Counted from the first letter of the stretch, positions 33,092-43,053 are shown. The stretch: 64,000 nucleotides of DNA from Deminuibacter soli (GCF_003412455.1 NZ_QTJU01000014.1:1-64000); one strand, 5' to 3'. Numbers and translations are program-made. Notes: generated from the letters alone by a model not told the origin.

Positions 33092-36000
33092 TTATTGTGC
33101 ATTACAGGATTGGGATGACTGAACAGTATAGTCAGCAGACCGGCTTCCATCCGGGAACTCGTAGTGGTACGTACACGTCCAGCTGGTTTCCGAATTTTTT
33201 ACCGAAGCCGTAACCACTTTGGTGCCTGCATAACAAACCCTGTTAATGCACTTCATCCCTTCCGCCACACAATTGACACATGGCACCGGGCAGGCAGTAA
33301 AATTCTGTCCGGCCAGCTTGTTCCACCGCTTCTGATTGTACGTACTGCTGCACGGGTTCACATCAGTCTGTTCCTGCTCCTGCTCACCGGTATTGTCTGT
33401 AAAATTGCTTACCACACAACGCAAAGGAGTAGCTGTATTTACCCACACACCATTGTTTTGAAGTGAAACATCAATACCCGCATCAGTCCAGCGCGTTTGT
33501 GCATAAGTGCTGCTGGAGGTATTTACATCTTTTTGTTCCACCTGCAATAAAGCAGTTTTATAATTGCTGTTTGCGGGGCAAGGCTTTGCACGGGTATTAC
33601 CGGTTGGCTGCCAGGTAGCAGCATCGTTTAATACACCGCTTGCCATATAATCGTAACGGTATTGTTTCAGAATATTATTGTCTATATCGCGCACTGCAAC
33701 CAGGCGGTTTAACTGGTCATAATCGTAATACTGCACCATTCCGTTGGCATCCATTTTTGATGTCGGACCTACAAAGGGAATATAGTTATACGAAACCATC
33801 GCCGCGTTTTTAGGATACAACCGCACTTCATCCATATTGGTTCCCTGCACCGTAACAACCGAAGGGTTCTGCAATTCCCAGTAATACATGCGCCAGCCCT
33901 GGTGTGTTTTTACCAGCTTACCACTTGCACCGTTAACGGTAGCAGTACTGTTGGTCCACAAGCTCACTGCATAGGTTCCGGCTGTAGCAATATTTTTATG
34001 AATAGCGCCGGTAAAACTTCCGGTACCCGTGAAATAGGCTGCATTGCTGATACTTCCGTTATCCATCACCCAATTGCCCCAGGTATCCAGTTCAAAACCG
34101 GTACAGGCCACCTGGTCACTCTGCGCATTATCCACCTGGCAAAGCGGTAAGCCGTATTGCTGGTACCACAGGTAAGTAATGGGTTTATCGTTAACTTTCT
34201 GCAATTGCATGGGGTGGCCAAGCTGGTCGTATTGGCTGTACAGCAATTCATCACGCAGTGCATCACCGGGCGATAATTGCACCTGTACTGTTTTCGGTTC
34301 CAGCACCTTGCTGTCTCCAAACCAGTCATCATAAATGGTCTTCTTCTGTTCCTGCAAAGCCCCGTTCAGGTAAGCGGTTTCCACAACCGGTGTAGCAATC
34401 TGGTTGGTGGCTACCAGTTTGGCATAAATAGGATCAGCCGGGAAATCCGTGGGATATTTCTTTTCACTGCGCAACACCTGTTTGCGGCTGTCATTGGTAG
34501 TAATGGCAACCGGTTCTGTATTCACCACATCGCCGTAGGCATACTGCACTGTTTTCGTTACCGCCCCTCCTGCCAGGTACTCGGTAGTAGTGGTTTGCTT
34601 CAGTCTGTTCCAGCGATTTACATAGTGCGCCACTATTATATCAAAGCAATCCATCCTGTTACCCAGGTTTATATCAGGCTGATAATTTTTACGCACGTAT
34701 ACCGAAGAAAGGTTGCGTGTATCAGTGCCGTTTAACACTTCATACTCATCTTTTTTATCTGTCAGTATAACTAACCTGTTATCAAACACCCTGGTGCGCA
34801 GAACGGTACCTGTTAATGTCGGTTGCTGATCTGTAGGAAGCAGAAACTGCTGCTGACCGCGGGCAACAACAAACAGGGAACCATTGTCAAGGTCTGCAAA
34901 AGTGTATTCAGTACCGCCGTTTGCAAAACCCGCATCGTCACTTTCTATCACAGATTTATAGTAAACAGGCGAATTGCCGGATATTTCATAAGCCCTGGTA
35001 GTACCACTGGATGTGTACAAATCTCTTGTACAAACTCCCACTTCTCCATTACAACTTGTATTGGCAAATTGAATCCTGTTTTGAAAAGACGGTGGCGTAT
35101 ACTGGCAGCTGGATTCATTGAGCTTATCCAGCGACGTATATTTATAGTATTTGTTATGAGACTGGCCCGAAACAAGGTCACGGTAGGTGATCTGTTTTAC
35201 ACGAATGCCTGGCACCTCGGCAAAATTAACTACCTGCTGTGTTCCGCTTATGTCATACTGAATTGATCCGGTACCAACATATTTAGCGCCGATTACCCTG
35301 ATCGTATAATAGTAAGTATGACCGGCAAAAAAGTCTATGTTCCTTAACAAAGAACGATCTTCACCAATTACGAAATTCCGGTACACCTGTGTACCATTGT
35401 CATATACAACCACTTCTACCGCTTTGGCATTAGGGTCACGTATATGATCACTTGCATCCCGAACATCACAGGTTGCAGTAAGTGCAGCGCTTTGGTCTTT
35501 TGTGGCGGTTACTATATCTGATGTGTAGATAGTCCCAATTCCATCTGTACCAACGCCACTCACATCAGTATGCCGGTATACAGGCGCAGGCGTACCCCAG
35601 GCCGAGGTTACATTGGGCTCATAAGTGTATTCTTCGCGCCCGCCTGTAGGGTACGTAATTGCCTTTAATACACCCTGCATGGCCGCTTTCCAGTCAGGAT
35701 TGCGGAAACCCCAGTCAATCTGGTAATTATTATCCGTTACAGGCGGTATTAAACAGGCGCAGGTATTGGTTTGCCCGTTATAAAATCCGAGAAAGTCCTG
35801 CCGCCCCGATACTGGTCCTGCAACACCTTCTATATGGTCATACTCAAGTAAATAGTCATGCGTACTTGTATTTTCGTGCTGGTCAATCTCCACCTGCGAT
35901 ACCTTGGTAAGAAAGAAACGGTCGTTTACATTTTGCACTTCATTCCTGGAGAAAGGAACATCATAATATTGAAAATGGTAAGTCTTGCCCGGCGCAGTCA

Positions 36001-37006
36001 TGGTCACCAGCCTGTTATCGCCGCTCTGGTCAGGCCTGTTTTCATAAGCGAAATTTATCACCAAACCATTAGATGCCGTGATACCGGTAAGATAGTTGGT
36101 TTCATATTCCACACGATTCATTACATTATTGTATAAAATAGTACCGCAGCCATTATCGCAGGTTGTACCACCAATCACACCTTCCTGCAACGTTTGGTTC
36201 AATCCGGTATACACCTGCGTGGTAATAGGCGCATAACTAAAATCAATATATTCCCCGTTAGAAAGCGTGATATGTTTTAAAAAATACGCAGTAATAATCC
36301 TGTCTTTCTTTACAATAGTCCCTGCAACAGTAAAGCTCTTGGTAATCTCAGTAATACCGCCAAAGGTATACGCCACACCATCAGGTGTTGTTAAAGTAAA
36401 ATTACCACCCGGTACACCGGTAAGCTTTACATTCGATTGGCTGGTTAACAAGGGCACCCCATTATCATCCATTACAAACTTCCCGGAAACACCGTTTACA
36501 TTAAAGCTGTATTCGTCGCGTTGCGTGTCCATAATACTGGTGCCTTCCGACGCAGCAGTTGCATACAGGTAAACAGCATCAGAAAAATCGGCGGGGTCAA
36601 GAATACCAGCCGGCATCGGTATACGCTGCGATGTTTCGTCGGGCGTACCTTTCACACTGCGGGTTAGCATCCCTGTATTGCTGATGGTCCATCCCTGTCC
36701 CATCCTGCCCGGCACTTCATCGGCCTTCATCCCCTGGCTGCTGTACGATAAGCTGATGGGGAAAGAGAATTTACCCAGTTTTATTTCATACAGCGGTATC
36801 CTCGTGCCAATGGCACCTGTTGACAGGTTTACATTACCTATCCCTTCTTTCACAAACGCAGTGGCATCCGGCGAAGCAGGCAATAATTCCGGTATCGCCA
36901 CCTGGAACGGCCCACCGCTTCCGGATGACGCAGCTTTCATCACCTGCGCCTGTACCAGCGGAAAATAACACAGCAATAAAACAACGGTAACAATCCTTCT
37001 CATCAT
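33092..37006 (-). CDS. SpvB-like YD-shell partner protein of the Rhs toxin
   Basis: About 1304 residues; start MMRRIVTVVLLLCYFPLVQA (an ATG at 37018 adds four residues). After the signal, TGAIGTRIPLYEIKLGKFSF, ISLSYSSQGMKADEVPGRMG and GWTISNTGMLTRSVKG match the SpvB/TcB-type N-terminal signature (GxxxxxIPL... SLSYSS... GxGW). The middle contains YD-like strands (YEYNNPV-like YYDYDQLNRLVAVRDIDNNI). The C-terminus has two V-N-x-x-S-S-T-Y-x-Q-x-R-W repeats and a Cys-rich end (CPVPCVNCVAEGMKC). Ends 47 bp before the Rhs start, so they form one operon. Probably the front half of a two-chain cocoon. Confidence 0.8.
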   Translation of the reverse strand: MMRRIVTVVLLLCYFPLVQAQVMKAASSGSGGPFQVAIPELLPASPDATAFVKEGIGNVNLSTGAIGTRIPLYEIKLGKFSFPISLSYSSQGMKADEVPGRMGQGWTISNTGMLTRSVKGTPDETSQRIPMPAGILDPADFSDAVYLYATAASEGTSIMDTQRDEYSFNVNGVSGKFVMDDNGVPLLTSQSNVKLTGVPGGNFTLTTPDGVAYTFGGITEITKSFTVAGTIVKKDRIITAYFLKHITLSNGEYIDFSYAPITTQVYTGLNQTLQEGVIGGTTCDNGCGTILYNNVMNRVEYETNYLTGITASNGLVINFAYENRPDQSGDNRLVTMTAPGKTYHFQYYDVPFSRNEVQNVNDRFFLTKVSQVEIDQHENTSTHDYLLEYDHIEGVAGPVSGRQDFLGFYNGQTNTCACLIPPVTDNNYQIDWGFRNPDWKAAMQGVLKAITYPTGGREEYTYEPNVTSAWGTPAPVYRHTDVSGVGTDGIGTIYTSDIVTATKDQSAALTATCDVRDASDHIRDPNAKAVEVVVYDNGTQVYRNFVIGEDRSLLRNIDFFAGHTYYYTIRVIGAKYVGTGSIQYDISGTQQVVNFAEVPGIRVKQITYRDLVSGQSHNKYYKYTSLDKLNESSCQYTPPSFQNRIQFANTSCNGEVGVCTRDLYTSSGTTRAYEISGNSPVYYKSVIESDDAGFANGGTEYTFADLDNGSLFVVARGQQQFLLPTDQQPTLTGTVLRTRVFDNRLVILTDKKDEYEVLNGTDTRNLSSVYVRKNYQPDINLGNRMDCFDIIVAHYVNRWNRLKQTTTTEYLAGGAVTKTVQYAYGDVVNTEPVAITTNDSRKQVLRSEKKYPTDFPADPIYAKLVATNQIATPVVETAYLNGALQEQKKTIYDDWFGDSKVLEPKTVQVQLSPGDALRDELLYSQYDQLGHPMQLQKVNDKPITYLWYQQYGLPLCQVDNAQSDQVACTGFELDTWGNWVMDNGSISNAAYFTGTGSFTGAIHKNIATAGTYAVSLWTNSTATVNGASGKLVKTHQGWRMYYWELQNPSVVTVQGTNMDEVRLYPKNAAMVSYNYIPFVGPTSKMDANGMVQYYDYDQLNRLVAVRDIDNNILKQYRYDYMASGVLNDAATWQPTGNTRAKPCPANSNYKTALLQVEQKDVNTSSSTYAQTRWTDAGIDVSLQNNGVWVNTATPLRCVVSNFTDNTGEQEQEQTDVNPCSSTYNQKRWNKLAGQNFTACPVPCVNCVAEGMKCINRVCYAGTKVVTASVKNSETSWTCTYHYEFPDGSRSADYTVQSSQSCNAQ

Positions 37007-37344
37007 GTTTAGGTGCATTAGATATTCTACAATCCATATTCAACTCCAACCCATACACACAAGCCAACACATCGCCCTCCGGTACCCGCAAACACGCACC
37101 CACCATCTTCAGCAGCATAGGCCAAAACGGTTAACAGTTTTTGAAGGCCCCTGCCGGAACACATCAAAAAGCTGGTATTATAAAACAATAAATGGTTGGG
37201 GAAAAAGGCAACAGGAAAACGACATGCAGTTAAATATGGTTACAGGTTTATATTTTGAGTTGAAATAATTGCCCGCGAATCTATAGCAGAAAATTCAAAT
37301 TCCGGCATTCCCTCCGCACGAAATTGCGGCGCCAACGCTAACCC
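37007..37344. other. Upstream region of the Rhs operon
   Basis: About 340 bp before the operon contain no recognisable gene. The part at 37100-37260 is A+T-rich with CAATAAATGGTTGGGGAAAA and should hold the minus-strand promoter; no convincing -7/-33 pair is seen by eye. Confidence 0.5.
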
Positions 37345-37554
37345 GGCAGCCACCTGCCCATATTACGCAGCTACCTGCGGAACTACCGCAGCCACCTGCA
37401 GCAACTGCGCAGTCATCGCCCGCAGTTGGGGAGTTACCTGCCGCCTTAACGCAGGTACCTGCGCCCTGTTTGTACGCACCTGCCGCAATTGCGGAGACAC
37501 CTGCCGGCCTTGCGCACACACCTGCGCAACATTTTGCCACACCTGCCGGATATT
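37345..37554. repeat. Ten tandem 21-bp degenerate units
   Basis: Ten consecutive 21-bp units can be laid out without gaps, for example CGCAGCTACCTGCGGAACTAC, CGGAGACACCTGCCGGCCTTG and CGCACACACCTGCGCAACATT (first bases given only as examples). Nearly every unit keeps the ACCTGC core at the same offset and varies elsewhere. Because 21 is a multiple of three, several frames read as heptapeptide repeats: minus strand A-G-[VGSN] heptads, plus strand heptads R-[ST]-[HY]-L or x-P-A. None has a good start codon (the 88-codon minus frame needs TTG). Function unknown. Confidence 0.8.
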
Positions 37555-37572
37555 TTGCCAACCGCTTTATAA

Positions 37573-37618
37573 CAAAAAAGCAATCGCCCCGACACTAACC
37601 GGGACGATTGCTTTTTTA
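37573..37618 (-). terminator. Bidirectional terminator after the NlpC/P60 gene
   Basis: AAAAAAGCAATCG and CGATTGCTTTTTT form a 13-bp stem flanking a CCCCG...CCGGG inner part. Runs of T occur on both strands. It lies downstream of the minus-strand NlpC/P60 gene, separated from it by module A/B repeats. Confidence 0.88.
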
Positions 37619-37681
37619 TATTCACTATTGACTATTGACTATTCACTATTCACCAATGATTCCCCACTCGCCACTCACCCC
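37618..37681. repeat. Dispersed intergenic repeats, modules A and B inverted
   Basis: TTCACTATTGACTATTGACT (module A, inverted) passes into CCACTCGCCACTCACCCCTC (module B, inverted), and the last bases abut the stop codon of the minus-strand NlpC/P60 gene. Seen along that gene, the order is B then A, the same as at 5215, 42989 and 44594. Confidence 0.8.
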
Positions 37682-38389
37682 TCACAACTTCCCGATCCTC
37701 CCCGCTCCCCTGTACCTCGGCCGCCAGTACGTATCATTCAAATCACTTACCATTACCCCACCGCTGGTAGATGCATGTACAAATTTGTTGTTAAGCAGGT
37801 AAACGCCTACATGCGATATTTTGCGCCCGCTGGTATGAAAAAATACCAGGTCACCTTCCCGCAGGTCATTTTCTTCTACACGCTGGGTTTGGTCGTATTG
37901 TTCCTGTGCGGTGCGTGGTACCGATTTGCCGTATACATCCCGCTCTACTGTGAGTGAAAAAGCCGAGCAGTCAATCCCGTTTTCGGTGCTGCCGCCAAGT
38001 GCATAGCGGGTGCCCCACCAATGGTCAATTATCTTCAGGAGATCAACATTGGTTAGTTTCTCGATGGAGGCATCGAGCACAATGGCGTATTTCAGCTGCA
38101 GCCAGTCGGCTGTTTCAATATTAAAATGGGTGGAGTTCACATCATCCGGCGGTGCATAAATCACTTTTTTGTTGCCGGGAATATCGCCGTTAGAGCTGTG
38201 TTTGGAAGTAACGATTGTACCCGGCGTTACGGCGATGCCGTCAATAAACTGTACATTACCGCTCTTTTTGCCCTGTTTTGCAGGTGCTGAATTGGAATGG
38301 TCGGCCGATCCTGCGTTTTTCAGGCTCTTACAGCTTGAAAACACCAATAAGGCTACACAGCAGCACAGGCCCAATTTCCGGTTCTTCAT
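37682..38389 (-). CDS. NlpC/P60 (C40) family lipoprotein endopeptidase
   Basis: Start MKNRKLGLCCCVALLVFSSC at 38389 gives a lipoprotein signal with lipobox FSSC and a product of 235 residues; a longer frame to 38497 is unlikely. The C40 domain has the catalytic Cys in STENGIDCSAFSLTVERDVY, the His in GRKISHVGVYLLNNKFVHAS and a downstream polar residue. It should cleave peptidoglycan stem peptides (gamma-D-Glu-DAP bonds) at the outer membrane or periplasm. A 12-bp-class GC stem terminator follows after a repeat block. No obvious operon partner. Confidence 0.92.
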   Translation of the reverse strand: MKNRKLGLCCCVALLVFSSCKSLKNAGSADHSNSAPAKQGKKSGNVQFIDGIAVTPGTIVTSKHSSNGDIPGNKKVIYAPPDDVNSTHFNIETADWLQLKYAIVLDASIEKLTNVDLLKIIDHWWGTRYALGGSTENGIDCSAFSLTVERDVYGKSVPRTAQEQYDQTQRVEENDLREGDLVFFHTSGRKISHVGVYLLNNKFVHASTSGGVMVSDLNDTYWRPRYRGAGRIGKL

Positions 38390-38719
38390 CAACATTTGCG
38401 CAATATAATTGTCCTGCGCTTTGCCACCAACAAACCTGCACAAGTTTTTGTATATTGTTAAATAATACCAGTTTGTGGATAACTGCAAGCTGTTCAAACC
38501 CTGCTTTTTTACGACATTTGCAGACGGCGGACGCCTGAGATGCAGAACCTGGGAATAAGTGCAAACGCAACCGGAATTACAGAATCCGGCATCATACCAA
38601 CCTCCGCGCCAGCGATCTCATCACAAGCGTATTACGCCGTTAGTTCCATATCGCTTTGTGGCCTTTGCGGGTTTTCCCTCTGCGCCCTTTGCGGTTAAAA
38701 AACAGCGCTACGTACGATT
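38390..38719. other. Divergent intergenic region upstream of dnaE, with a module D repeat
   Basis: This 330-bp gap holds the divergent promoters of the NlpC/P60 gene and dnaE. Positions 38640-38705 form a module D repeat (GCTTTGTGGCCTTTGCGGGT, then CCCTCTGCGCCCTTTGCGGT). No -7/-33 promoter pair is evident for dnaE inside the repeat. No gene supported. Confidence 0.6.
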
Positions 38720-41700
38720 ATGAAATTTTCGCATCTACACACCCATACGCAATACTCCCTGCTCGACGGGGCGGCCTCTATTGACAGCCTGTATAAAAAA
38801 GCAGCGAAAGACAATATGCCCGCACTCGCCATCACCGATCATGGCAATATGTTCGGCGTATTTGAATTTGTAAGCCAGGCATGGAAAAATACCCGCGTCA
38901 TCGGGAAAGACGAAAAAGGCAAAGACATTACCGAGCCCGTGGTTAAACCCGTGGTAGGCTGCGAATTTTACGTGGTGGAAGACAGGCACAAAAAATCCTT
39001 CTCCAAAGAAGTAAAAGACGAACGTTACCACCAGGTAATGCTCGCCAAAAATAAAGTTGGTTACCAGAACCTCATCAAACTTACCTCGCTCGGTTTTATC
39101 GAAGGTATGTACAGCAAGTACCCGCGTATAGATAAGGAGCTGATTGAAAAATACCACGAAGGACTTATTGCCACTACCTGCTGCATTGGCGGTTATGTGC
39201 CCCAAACCATCCTGCACGATGGTGAAGAAGCAGCAGAAAAGGAATTCAAATGGTGGCTGGATATTTTTGGTGAAGACTACTACATTGAAGTACAACGCCA
39301 CGACATTAAAGAGCAGGGCATCATCAACGAAGTGCTGCTGAAATTCGCGAAGAAATTCAATGTACCCGTCATTGCCACAAACGACAGTCACTACACCGAC
39401 CGCGAAGATGCCAATGCCCACGATATCCTGCTTTGTATTAACACTGGTGAAAAGCAAAGCACACCCGGGTTCGACGACTTTGTGAATGATGAGCTGCAGT
39501 TCAAAAACCGCCGCTTTAAATTCCCGAACGACCAGTTCTATTTCAAAACAACGGAAGAGATGAACCGCCTCTTCCACGACATACCCGAATCGCTCGACAA
39601 TACCAACGCCATTGTTGACAAGATCGAGGTGCTGAACCTGAAGAAAGACATCCTGCTGCCTGCATTCCCTATTCCCAAAGAGTTTCAGACAACAGAAGAT
39701 GCCAACATCAACCAGTGGAACTTCCTGCACTACCTTACCTACGAAGGTGCAAGAGCGCGCTACAGCGAGATTACGGAAGACATACGCGAGCGTATAGACT
39801 TTGAGTTGTTCACCATTAAAACCATGGGGTTTGCCGGTTACTTCCTTATTGTGAGTGACTTTATCAAGGCAGGCCGTGACCTCGGTGTATTCATCGGCCC
39901 GGGCCGCGGATCGGCCGCAGGCAGTGCAGTGGCTTATTGCATTGGCATCACCAATATCGACCCCATTAAATACAACCTGCTGTTCGAACGTTTCCTGAAC
40001 CCGGATCGTAAAAGCATGCCGGATATTGATACCGACTTTGATGATGAAGGCCGCCAGCGTGTAATTGATTACGTGGTGCAGAAATACGGCAAACAACAGG
40101 TGGCGCAGATTATCACCTATGGTACCATGGCCGCCAAAATGAGTATCAAAGATGTGGCACGCGCACTGGATCTTCCATTGCCTGAATCAAATGCCCTGGC
40201 CAAAATGGTGCCCGACAAGCCGGGTATTGAACTGGGTCGCGTGTTACAGGCCCCCATTACATCGAAAGACGGCGCCAAATCACTCGAAGAAAAAGAAGGC
40301 CTTGGCCCTGAAGACCTCGATAACGTACGCAGGCTGCGCGATATATACCAGGGTGAAGATATCCGCGGGCAGGTGCTGCGCGAAGCCGAACGTTTGGAAG
40401 GCTCGGTACGTAACACCGGTATACACGCCGCAGGTATCATCATTGCCCCGAAAGACCTTACGGAATTATTGCCCGTATCTACCGCAAAGGATTCTGACTT
40501 ATGGGTTACCCAGTTCGAGGGCAGTATTATTGAAGATGCAGGCGTAATCAAGATGGACTTCCTGGGTCTCAAAACCCTGTCCATCATCAAAACCGCACTG
40601 GGCCTTATCAAAAAGAATTTCGGTATTGAAATAGATATCGACTACATACCGCTGGATGATGAAAAAACCTACCAGCTGTACCAGAAAGGAGAAACCAACG
40701 GTACATTCCAGTTTGAAAGTCCGGGCATGCAGAAATACCTGCGCGAGCTGAAGCCCGATAAATTCGCAGACCTTATTGCGATGAACGCCCTGTACCGCCC
40801 GGGCCCTATCGCTTACATCCCCAACTTCATTGACCGTAAACACGGCCGCGAAACCATTACCTACGATTTGCCGGAGATGGAAGAATACCTGGCCGACACC
40901 TATGGTATCACCGTATACCAGGAACAGGTAATGTTGCTGTCACAAAGTCTTGCCGGCTTCTCGAAAGGTGATGCCGACGTACTGCGTAAAGCCATGGGTA
41001 AAAAGCAGATCGCGGTACTGAATAAAATGAAAGCGCAGTTCCTGGAAGGCGCACAGGCCAAAGGACATCCTGCCGATAAGCTGGATAAAATATGGACCGA
41101 CTGGGAAGCCTTCGCGCAATACGCCTTCAACAAATCGCACAGTACCTGTTATGCGTTTGTGGCTTACCAAACCGCTTATCTCAAAGCACACTACCCCAGC
41201 GAATACATGGCCGCCGTACTCAACCACGCAGGTGCCATTGAAAAAATCACCTTCTTCATGGAAGAGTGCAAACGCATGGGACTGCAGGTATTGGGACCAG
41301 ACATCAATGAATCAACCAAAGGCTTCGCGGTAAATAAAAAACCCGGCGCCCCCATTGAAGAACCGGGCATTATCCGTTTTGGTTTCGGTGGCCTGAAGGG
41401 CGTGGGCGAAGCAGCCATTGAAAGCATAATTGAAGAACGCGCGCTGAATGGCACTTACAAAGACATATTCGATTTTGTAAAGCGCATTAACCAGCGTGCG
41501 GTGAACAAGAAATCAATGGAGAGCCTTATTTATTCCGGCGCATTTGATTGCTTCACCGATATACACCGTGCACAGTATTTTTTTACAGCACCCAACGAGC
41601 AAAAAAGCGGGCTGGAACGTGTGATTATGTTTGGCAACCAGTACCAGGCCAACAAACACCAGTCAACCCACAGCCTGTTTGGCGATGCAGTAATGCAGGA

Positions 41701-42415
41701 AATACCGCCGCCTAAATTACCGCCCTGCGAAACATGGTCGCTAACCGAAAGGCTCGACTTTGAAAAGGAAGTCACCGGTATCTACCTCAGTGGTCACCCG
41801 CTGGATCATTACAAGTTTGAGCTGAAGCATTACGGCATTATGACGCTGGCCGATTTCAATGAAATAAAAGACACCCCATCTAACCTGCAAACCGTTGGCA
41901 GCCGCAACTTCAGGCTCGCCGGCCTGGTAACCGATGCCCAGCACCGCATTACCAAAACAGGCCGCAACTTCGGCATACTGGTGATTGAAGATTTCACCGG
42001 CAAAACCGATATCATGTTGTGGAGTGATGATTACGTGCGCTTCCAGAACTACATTGAAAAAGGCAAGAACGTAATGGTGAACGGCTTCTTTAAACAACGC
42101 TTCAACAGCGACAGCTACGAGTTTAAGGTAAGCAGCATCAACCTGCTCGAAACCGTAAAACAATCGCTCACCAAACAGCTGGAGATCAGTGCACACCCTG
42201 TAGCCATCTCCAAAGAGTTTGTGGAGTTTATCGAGAACAATGTAAAAGCCAACCCCGGCAAGGCTTCCCTGCGCTTCAACTTTTACGAACCAAGAGAAAA
42301 CCTCAAAATAAGCATGTATACCATGGAACGCGGGTTCCAGATGAACGATGAAATGGCCCTTTTCCTGATGGATTACCCCGATGTGGACGTAAATGTGGGT
42401 TTAAACGACCGCTAG
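38720..42415 (+). CDS. dnaE: DNA polymerase III subunit alpha
   Basis: Catalytic subunit of the replicative polymerase, 1231 residues. PHP domain at the N-terminus with intact metal-site motifs ([33 protein letters not shown]). Palm motifs [14 protein letters not shown] and [14 protein letters not shown] (about residue 433, catalytic aspartates), followed by fingers, HhH region ([14 protein letters not shown]-type [20 protein letters not shown]) and an OB-fold domain near residue 1063 ([20 protein letters not shown]). This is the standard DnaE1-type layout. No replication neighbours; single transcription unit likely. Confidence 0.98.
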   Translation: MKFSHLHTHTQYSLLDGAASIDSLYKKAAKDNMPALAITDHGNMFGVFEFVSQAWKNTRVIGKDEKGKDITEPVVKPVVGCEFYVVEDRHKKSFSKEVKDERYHQVMLAKNKVGYQNLIKLTSLGFIEGMYSKYPRIDKELIEKYHEGLIATTCCIGGYVPQTILHDGEEAAEKEFKWWLDIFGEDYYIEVQRHDIKEQGIINEVLLKFAKKFNVPVIATNDSHYTDREDANAHDILLCINTGEKQSTPGFDDFVNDELQFKNRRFKFPNDQFYFKTTEEMNRLFHDIPESLDNTNAIVDKIEVLNLKKDILLPAFPIPKEFQTTEDANINQWNFLHYLTYEGARARYSEITEDIRERIDFELFTIKTMGFAGYFLIVSDFIKAGRDLGVFIGPGRGSAAGSAVAYCIGITNIDPIKYNLLFERFLNPDRKSMPDIDTDFDDEGRQRVIDYVVQKYGKQQVAQIITYGTMAAKMSIKDVARALDLPLPESNALAKMVPDKPGIELGRVLQAPITSKDGAKSLEEKEGLGPEDLDNVRRLRDIYQGEDIRGQVLREAERLEGSVRNTGIHAAGIIIAPKDLTELLPVSTAKDSDLWVTQFEGSIIEDAGVIKMDFLGLKTLSIIKTALGLIKKNFGIEIDIDYIPLDDEKTYQLYQKGETNGTFQFESPGMQKYLRELKPDKFADLIAMNALYRPGPIAYIPNFIDRKHGRETITYDLPEMEEYLADTYGITVYQEQVMLLSQSLAGFSKGDADVLRKAMGKKQIAVLNKMKAQFLEGAQAKGHPADKLDKIWTDWEAFAQYAFNKSHSTCYAFVAYQTAYLKAHYPSEYMAAVLNHAGAIEKITFFMEECKRMGLQVLGPDINESTKGFAVNKKPGAPIEEPGIIRFGFGGLKGVGEAAIESIIEERALNGTYKDIFDFVKRINQRAVNKKSMESLIYSGAFDCFTDIHRAQYFFTAPNEQKSGLERVIMFGNQYQANKHQSTHSLFGDAVMQEIPPPKLPPCETWSLTERLDFEKEVTGIYLSGHPLDHYKFELKHYGIMTLADFNEIKDTPSNLQTVGSRNFRLAGLVTDAQHRITKTGRNFGILVIEDFTGKTDIMLWSDDYVRFQNYIEKGKNVMVNGFFKQRFNSDSYEFKVSSINLLETVKQSLTKQLEISAHPVAISKEFVEFIENNVKANPGKASLRFNFYEPRENLKISMYTMERGFQMNDEMALFLMDYPDVDVNVGLNDR

Positions 42416-42426
42416 TGTTGTAACGT

Positions 42427-42493
42427 GTGCATGATATGATTATCTTTAATGTGTTTTAAACCTAATACCATTATTAAAGAACATATCATGCAC
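42427..42493 (+). promoter_or_regulatory. Inverted repeat covering the start codon of the lipoprotein gene
   Basis: GTGCATGATATG (42427-42438) and CATATCATGCAC (42482-42493) are perfect 12-bp inverted copies. An inner pair TCTTTAAT/ATTAAAGA (42443-42450 and 42473-42480) extends the stem. The ATG at 42488-42490 lies inside the right arm, so an RNA hairpin would hide the start codon. A palindromic protein-binding site is the alternative. Confidence 0.65.
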
Positions 42494-43006
42494 AAAAAGC
42501 AACTGCTATTCCTGGTGCTGTTCTTTGGCAGCATTCTGTACATGGGCATCAACACCGGCTGTTCAAAAAACGGCACAGAAGGGCCCAAGGGCGACACAGG
42601 TACGGCTAACGTAATCCATTCTCCCTGGATTACTTTAAACATGTCATTAATCAGGAGTGATTCCGTTTACTTTCAAAGCATTAGCGCCCCCGGTATTACA
42701 CAATCCATTCTCGACAGTGGTGTGGTATTAACCTACCTTACGTTCACCGGCAGCGATGGTACCCAAAGTGTGGTAAACGCCAATACCTATTTTGGCCAGG
42801 TAGGCTTAAAACCGGGCACAATCGAACTGCTGTCCTTTTACAATTACACGGGTCTTAAATTCCGCTACGTCATTATCCCGGGCAGCGTAGCAGGCGGCCG
42901 CAGCACAAGCCTGTTAAACCGCTATACCAGGGCTCAGCTGGAAAACATGCCCTACAGCGATATCATCACGCTCCTGCAGCGTAACGGATTAGTGAGTGGT
43001 GAGTAA
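42488..43006 (+). CDS. Lipoprotein with a short collagen-like segment
   Basis: About 172 residues starting at MHKKQLLFLVLFFGSILYMG with lipobox NTGC. After the cysteine a Gly-X-Y-like stretch (GTEGPKGDTG) is followed by a beta-rich domain (SVYFQSISAPGITQSILDSG, FRYVIIPGSVAGGR). This is the layout of a common surface-exposed Bacteroidota lipoprotein family of unknown role. I chose 42488 over 42449 because the signal peptide begins there. The last codons (SGE) and the stop lie in a GTGAGTGGTGAGTA repeat. Start codon is in the inverted repeat at 42427-42493. Confidence 0.85.
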   Translation: MHKKQLLFLVLFFGSILYMGINTGCSKNGTEGPKGDTGTANVIHSPWITLNMSLIRSDSVYFQSISAPGITQSILDSGVVLTYLTFTGSDGTQSVVNANTYFGQVGLKPGTIELLSFYNYTGLKFRYVIIPGSVAGGRSTSLLNRYTRAQLENMPYSDIITLLQRNGLVSGE

Positions 43007-43045
43007 AAAAGCCGGTGAATAGTGAATAGTCAATAGTGAATAAAA
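42989..43045. repeat. Dispersed repeats, modules B then A, at gene end
   Basis: GTGAGTGGTGAGTAAAAAAG spans the stop codon of the lipoprotein gene and continues into GTGAATAGTGAATAGTCAAT. Same B-A order as elsewhere. Confidence 0.8.
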
Positions 43046-43053
43046 TTATGCGC

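Noticed and set aside
37345-37554. CRISPR array or small Cys-rich peptide gene
   Set aside because: The 21-bp period is too short for CRISPR. The minus-strand 88-codon frame needs a TTG start and its openness follows from the 21-bp period.
38735-40096. A 453-codon frame antisense to dnaE
   Set aside because: Shadow of the dnaE codon pattern; dnaE has all polymerase motifs and the antisense frame resembles nothing.
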